Made by a program: the position numbers and the translations under genes. From NCBI GenBank assembly GCA_030589715.1, contig JAUUVE010000123.1:1-6475 (forward strand): a DNA stretch of 6,475 bases. Direction: 5' to 3'. The DNA comes from Desulfobacteraceae bacterium (GTDB lineage Bacteria > Desulfobacterota > DSM-4660 > Desulfatiglandales > Desulfatiglandaceae). This document shows, piece after piece, positions 6,043 through 6,475 of this stretch (position 1 is its first letter; each line of letters starts with the position of its first letter). Under the pieces are notes generated by a model. The model worked only from the letters and a program-made list of their open reading frames with translations. It searched no databases and was not told where the DNA came from.

Positions 6043-6076
6043 AAGGGCTTAGGCAATGTCTACTAAGTCCTTTTTT
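6043..6076 (+). terminator. Rho-independent terminator of the tRNA unit
   Basis: GGGCTTAG (6045-6052) pairs with CTAAGTCC (6063-6070) over 8 bp, including one G-U, around a 10-nt loop. Flanking AA can extend it onto the T-run. Six T residues follow (6071-6076). It lies 9 nt after the tRNA-Glu CCA. Confidence 0.75.
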
Positions 6077-6264
6077 CTATTTCTAGCATATTTCCAGCAT
6101 GAAAAATGGTGATTTTTGTCGCCGGATATAATACATGACCGCCAGTGATACCAAGGAAATTCAGGTGACCCTCCTTTCTCTTTTAGCCACCTCTCCTTTC
6201 CATTTTCAAATAGCTCAGGAATGATTTTTCGTGAATCATCAGCCTCTGCCATGTGAGGCAACAT
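6049..6264 (-). CDS. Possible small protein of unknown function (71 aa)
   Basis: I do not recognise this protein and its reality is uncertain. In its favour, AAGGAG lies 4 nt before the ATG on the minus strand, an almost ideal ribosome binding site, and the translation reads as a plausible small, charged soluble protein: acidic/basic N-terminal half (MAEADDSRKI, ELFENGKERWLKEKGG), an aromatic centre (FPWYHWR) and a basic end (KYARNRKKDLVDIA). It has two cysteines and no signal peptide or membrane span. Against it, the 3' end including the stop codon lies inside the tRNA terminator hairpin, and one pair of 11-bp repeats lies within the coding part. The other repeat pair lies just upstream of its ribosome binding site. 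A TGCTAGAAT sequence there resembles an extended -10 box, but no good -35 is visible. It could instead be a remnant or a chance frame. Confidence 0.35.
   Translation of the reverse strand: MLPHMAEADDSRKIIPELFENGKERWLKEKGGSPEFPWYHWRSCIISGDKNHHFSCWKYARNRKKDLVDIA
6078..6099 (+). repeat. Pair of 11-bp direct repeats, left copy
   Basis: TATTTCTAGCA (6078-6088) is followed directly by TATTTCCAGCA (6089-6099), which differs at one base. The pair lies 44 nt after the tRNA-Glu CCA, directly after the terminator T-run. A matching pair lies 200 bp downstream. Confidence 0.7.
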
Positions 6265-6277
6265 TGATCTCCTTATA

Positions 6278-6299
6278 AAATTCTAGCAGATTTCTAGCA
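6278..6299 (+). repeat. Pair of 11-bp direct repeats, right copy
   Basis: AAATTCTAGCA (6278-6288) is followed directly by GATTTCTAGCA (6289-6299). The shared core with the left pair is ATTYYAGCA-like, with consensus NATTTCTAGCA. Orientation and 11-nt period are the same, and the offset from the left pair is exactly 200 bp. Phased tandem sites of this size suit a DNA-binding protein such as a tyrosine recombinase arm domain or a repressor. Confidence 0.7.
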
Positions 6300-6338
6300 C
6301 ACACAAAATCCCTTCCGGGTGCCTTATTGGTCTATCTG

Positions 6339-6372
6339 CGCATCAATCCATGGTCCCATTACCGCATCAATC
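6339..6372 (+). repeat. 10-bp direct repeat upstream of the helix-turn-helix gene
   Basis: CGCATCAATC occurs at 6339-6348 and again at 6363-6372, offset by 24 bp. A third partial match, CTCAATCC, lies near 6380. It sits 39-72 nt before the next start codon, where an operator or excisionase site would be expected. No promoter is clear here. Confidence 0.5.
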
Positions 6373-6399
6373 ATTTTTTCTCAATCCAAATCCCATAAA

Positions 6400-6406
6400 G
6401 GAGGAG
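6400..6406 (+). promoter_or_regulatory. Strong ribosome binding site for the helix-turn-helix gene
   Basis: AAAGGAGGAG (within 6398-6407) contains a full Shine-Dalgarno core a few nt before the ATG at 6411, which fixes this start. Confidence 0.75.
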
Positions 6407-6410
6407 AATC

Positions 6411-6475
6411 ATGGAAAGGAAGTACCTAAGACCAGACGAAGTTGAACAGATTTACCGAATAAACGCCAAGACACA
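6411..6475 (+). CDS. Helix-turn-helix DNA-binding protein, excisionase/MerR-like (3' partial)
   Basis: Only the first 21 codons are inside the window. They read MERKYLRPDEVEQIYRINAK and then T. The pattern of a short basic lead, then Y-L-x-P-x-E-V, an aliphatic/aromatic helix and a turn leading to K-T, matches the start of the HTH_17 (excisionase family) winged helix-turn-helix. There the first helix is formed by PEEVAEIY-like residues and the recognition helix follows N-x-K-T. Such small proteins act as recombination directionality factors or regulators in integrated elements, and also as general regulators. The strong ribosome binding site and clean start make the gene convincing; the function is inferred from very little sequence. 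The neighbouring 10-bp and 11-bp repeats are candidate targets. Confidence 0.6.
   Translation, partial: MERKYLRPDEVEQIYRINAKT

Noticed and set aside
6221..6239. ATGATT/AATCAT hairpin
   Set aside because: A 6-bp AT-rich stem without a T-run is common by chance and lies inside the possible minus-strand ORF.
6352..6359. GGTCCCAT matching the first bases of tRNA-Glu, as a possible duplicated attachment site
   Set aside because: It is only 8 bp, matches the 5' rather than the 3' end of the tRNA and is expected by chance.

Overview
The window looks like chromosomal DNA of a Gram-negative anaerobe, most likely a deltaproteobacterium in the broad sense (Desulfobacterota). This is inference: it rests on protein style, moderate G+C and gap-filling heptanucleotide repeats that I associate with such genomes. 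No taxonomic search was possible.

Positions 1-5724 hold one plus-strand operon for a dipeptide/oligopeptide-type ABC importer. In order it encodes a periplasmic substrate-binding protein (5' end cut off by the window edge), two inner-membrane permeases (DppB-like and DppC-like) and two cytoplasmic ATPases (DppD-like and DppF-like). The binding protein would hand its ligand to the DppB/DppC channel, and the DppD/DppF pair would power import. Two departures stand out. The DppC-like permease has about 63 extra residues with two probable membrane segments. The DppF-like ATPase has lost one cysteine of the C-terminal cluster that DppD keeps.

The gaps between the binding protein, dppB and dppC contain short degenerate 7-nt tandem repeats, and one of them supplies the start codon of dppC. 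Spacing is tight from dppC to dppD (5 nt) and 32 nt from dppD to dppF.

Positions 5739-6076 form a tRNA unit: a sigma70-like promoter, tRNA-Gln(CUG), a 106-nt spacer made largely of two opposed heptad arrays, tRNA-Glu(CUC) and a rho-independent terminator.

Positions 6034-6410 have no plus-strand gene. They hold the terminator, a possible 71-codon minus-strand ORF with a good ribosome binding site, two pairs of 11-bp direct repeats placed exactly 200 bp apart, and a 10-bp direct repeat upstream of the last gene. From 6411 a new plus-strand gene starts behind a strong ribosome binding site and runs off the window; its first 21 residues look like an excisionase/MerR-type helix-turn-helix protein. 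A tRNA 3' end followed by tandem arm-like repeats and an Xis-like gene is the usual layout of the edge of an integrated element. No integrase or second attachment site is visible, so this remains a hypothesis.
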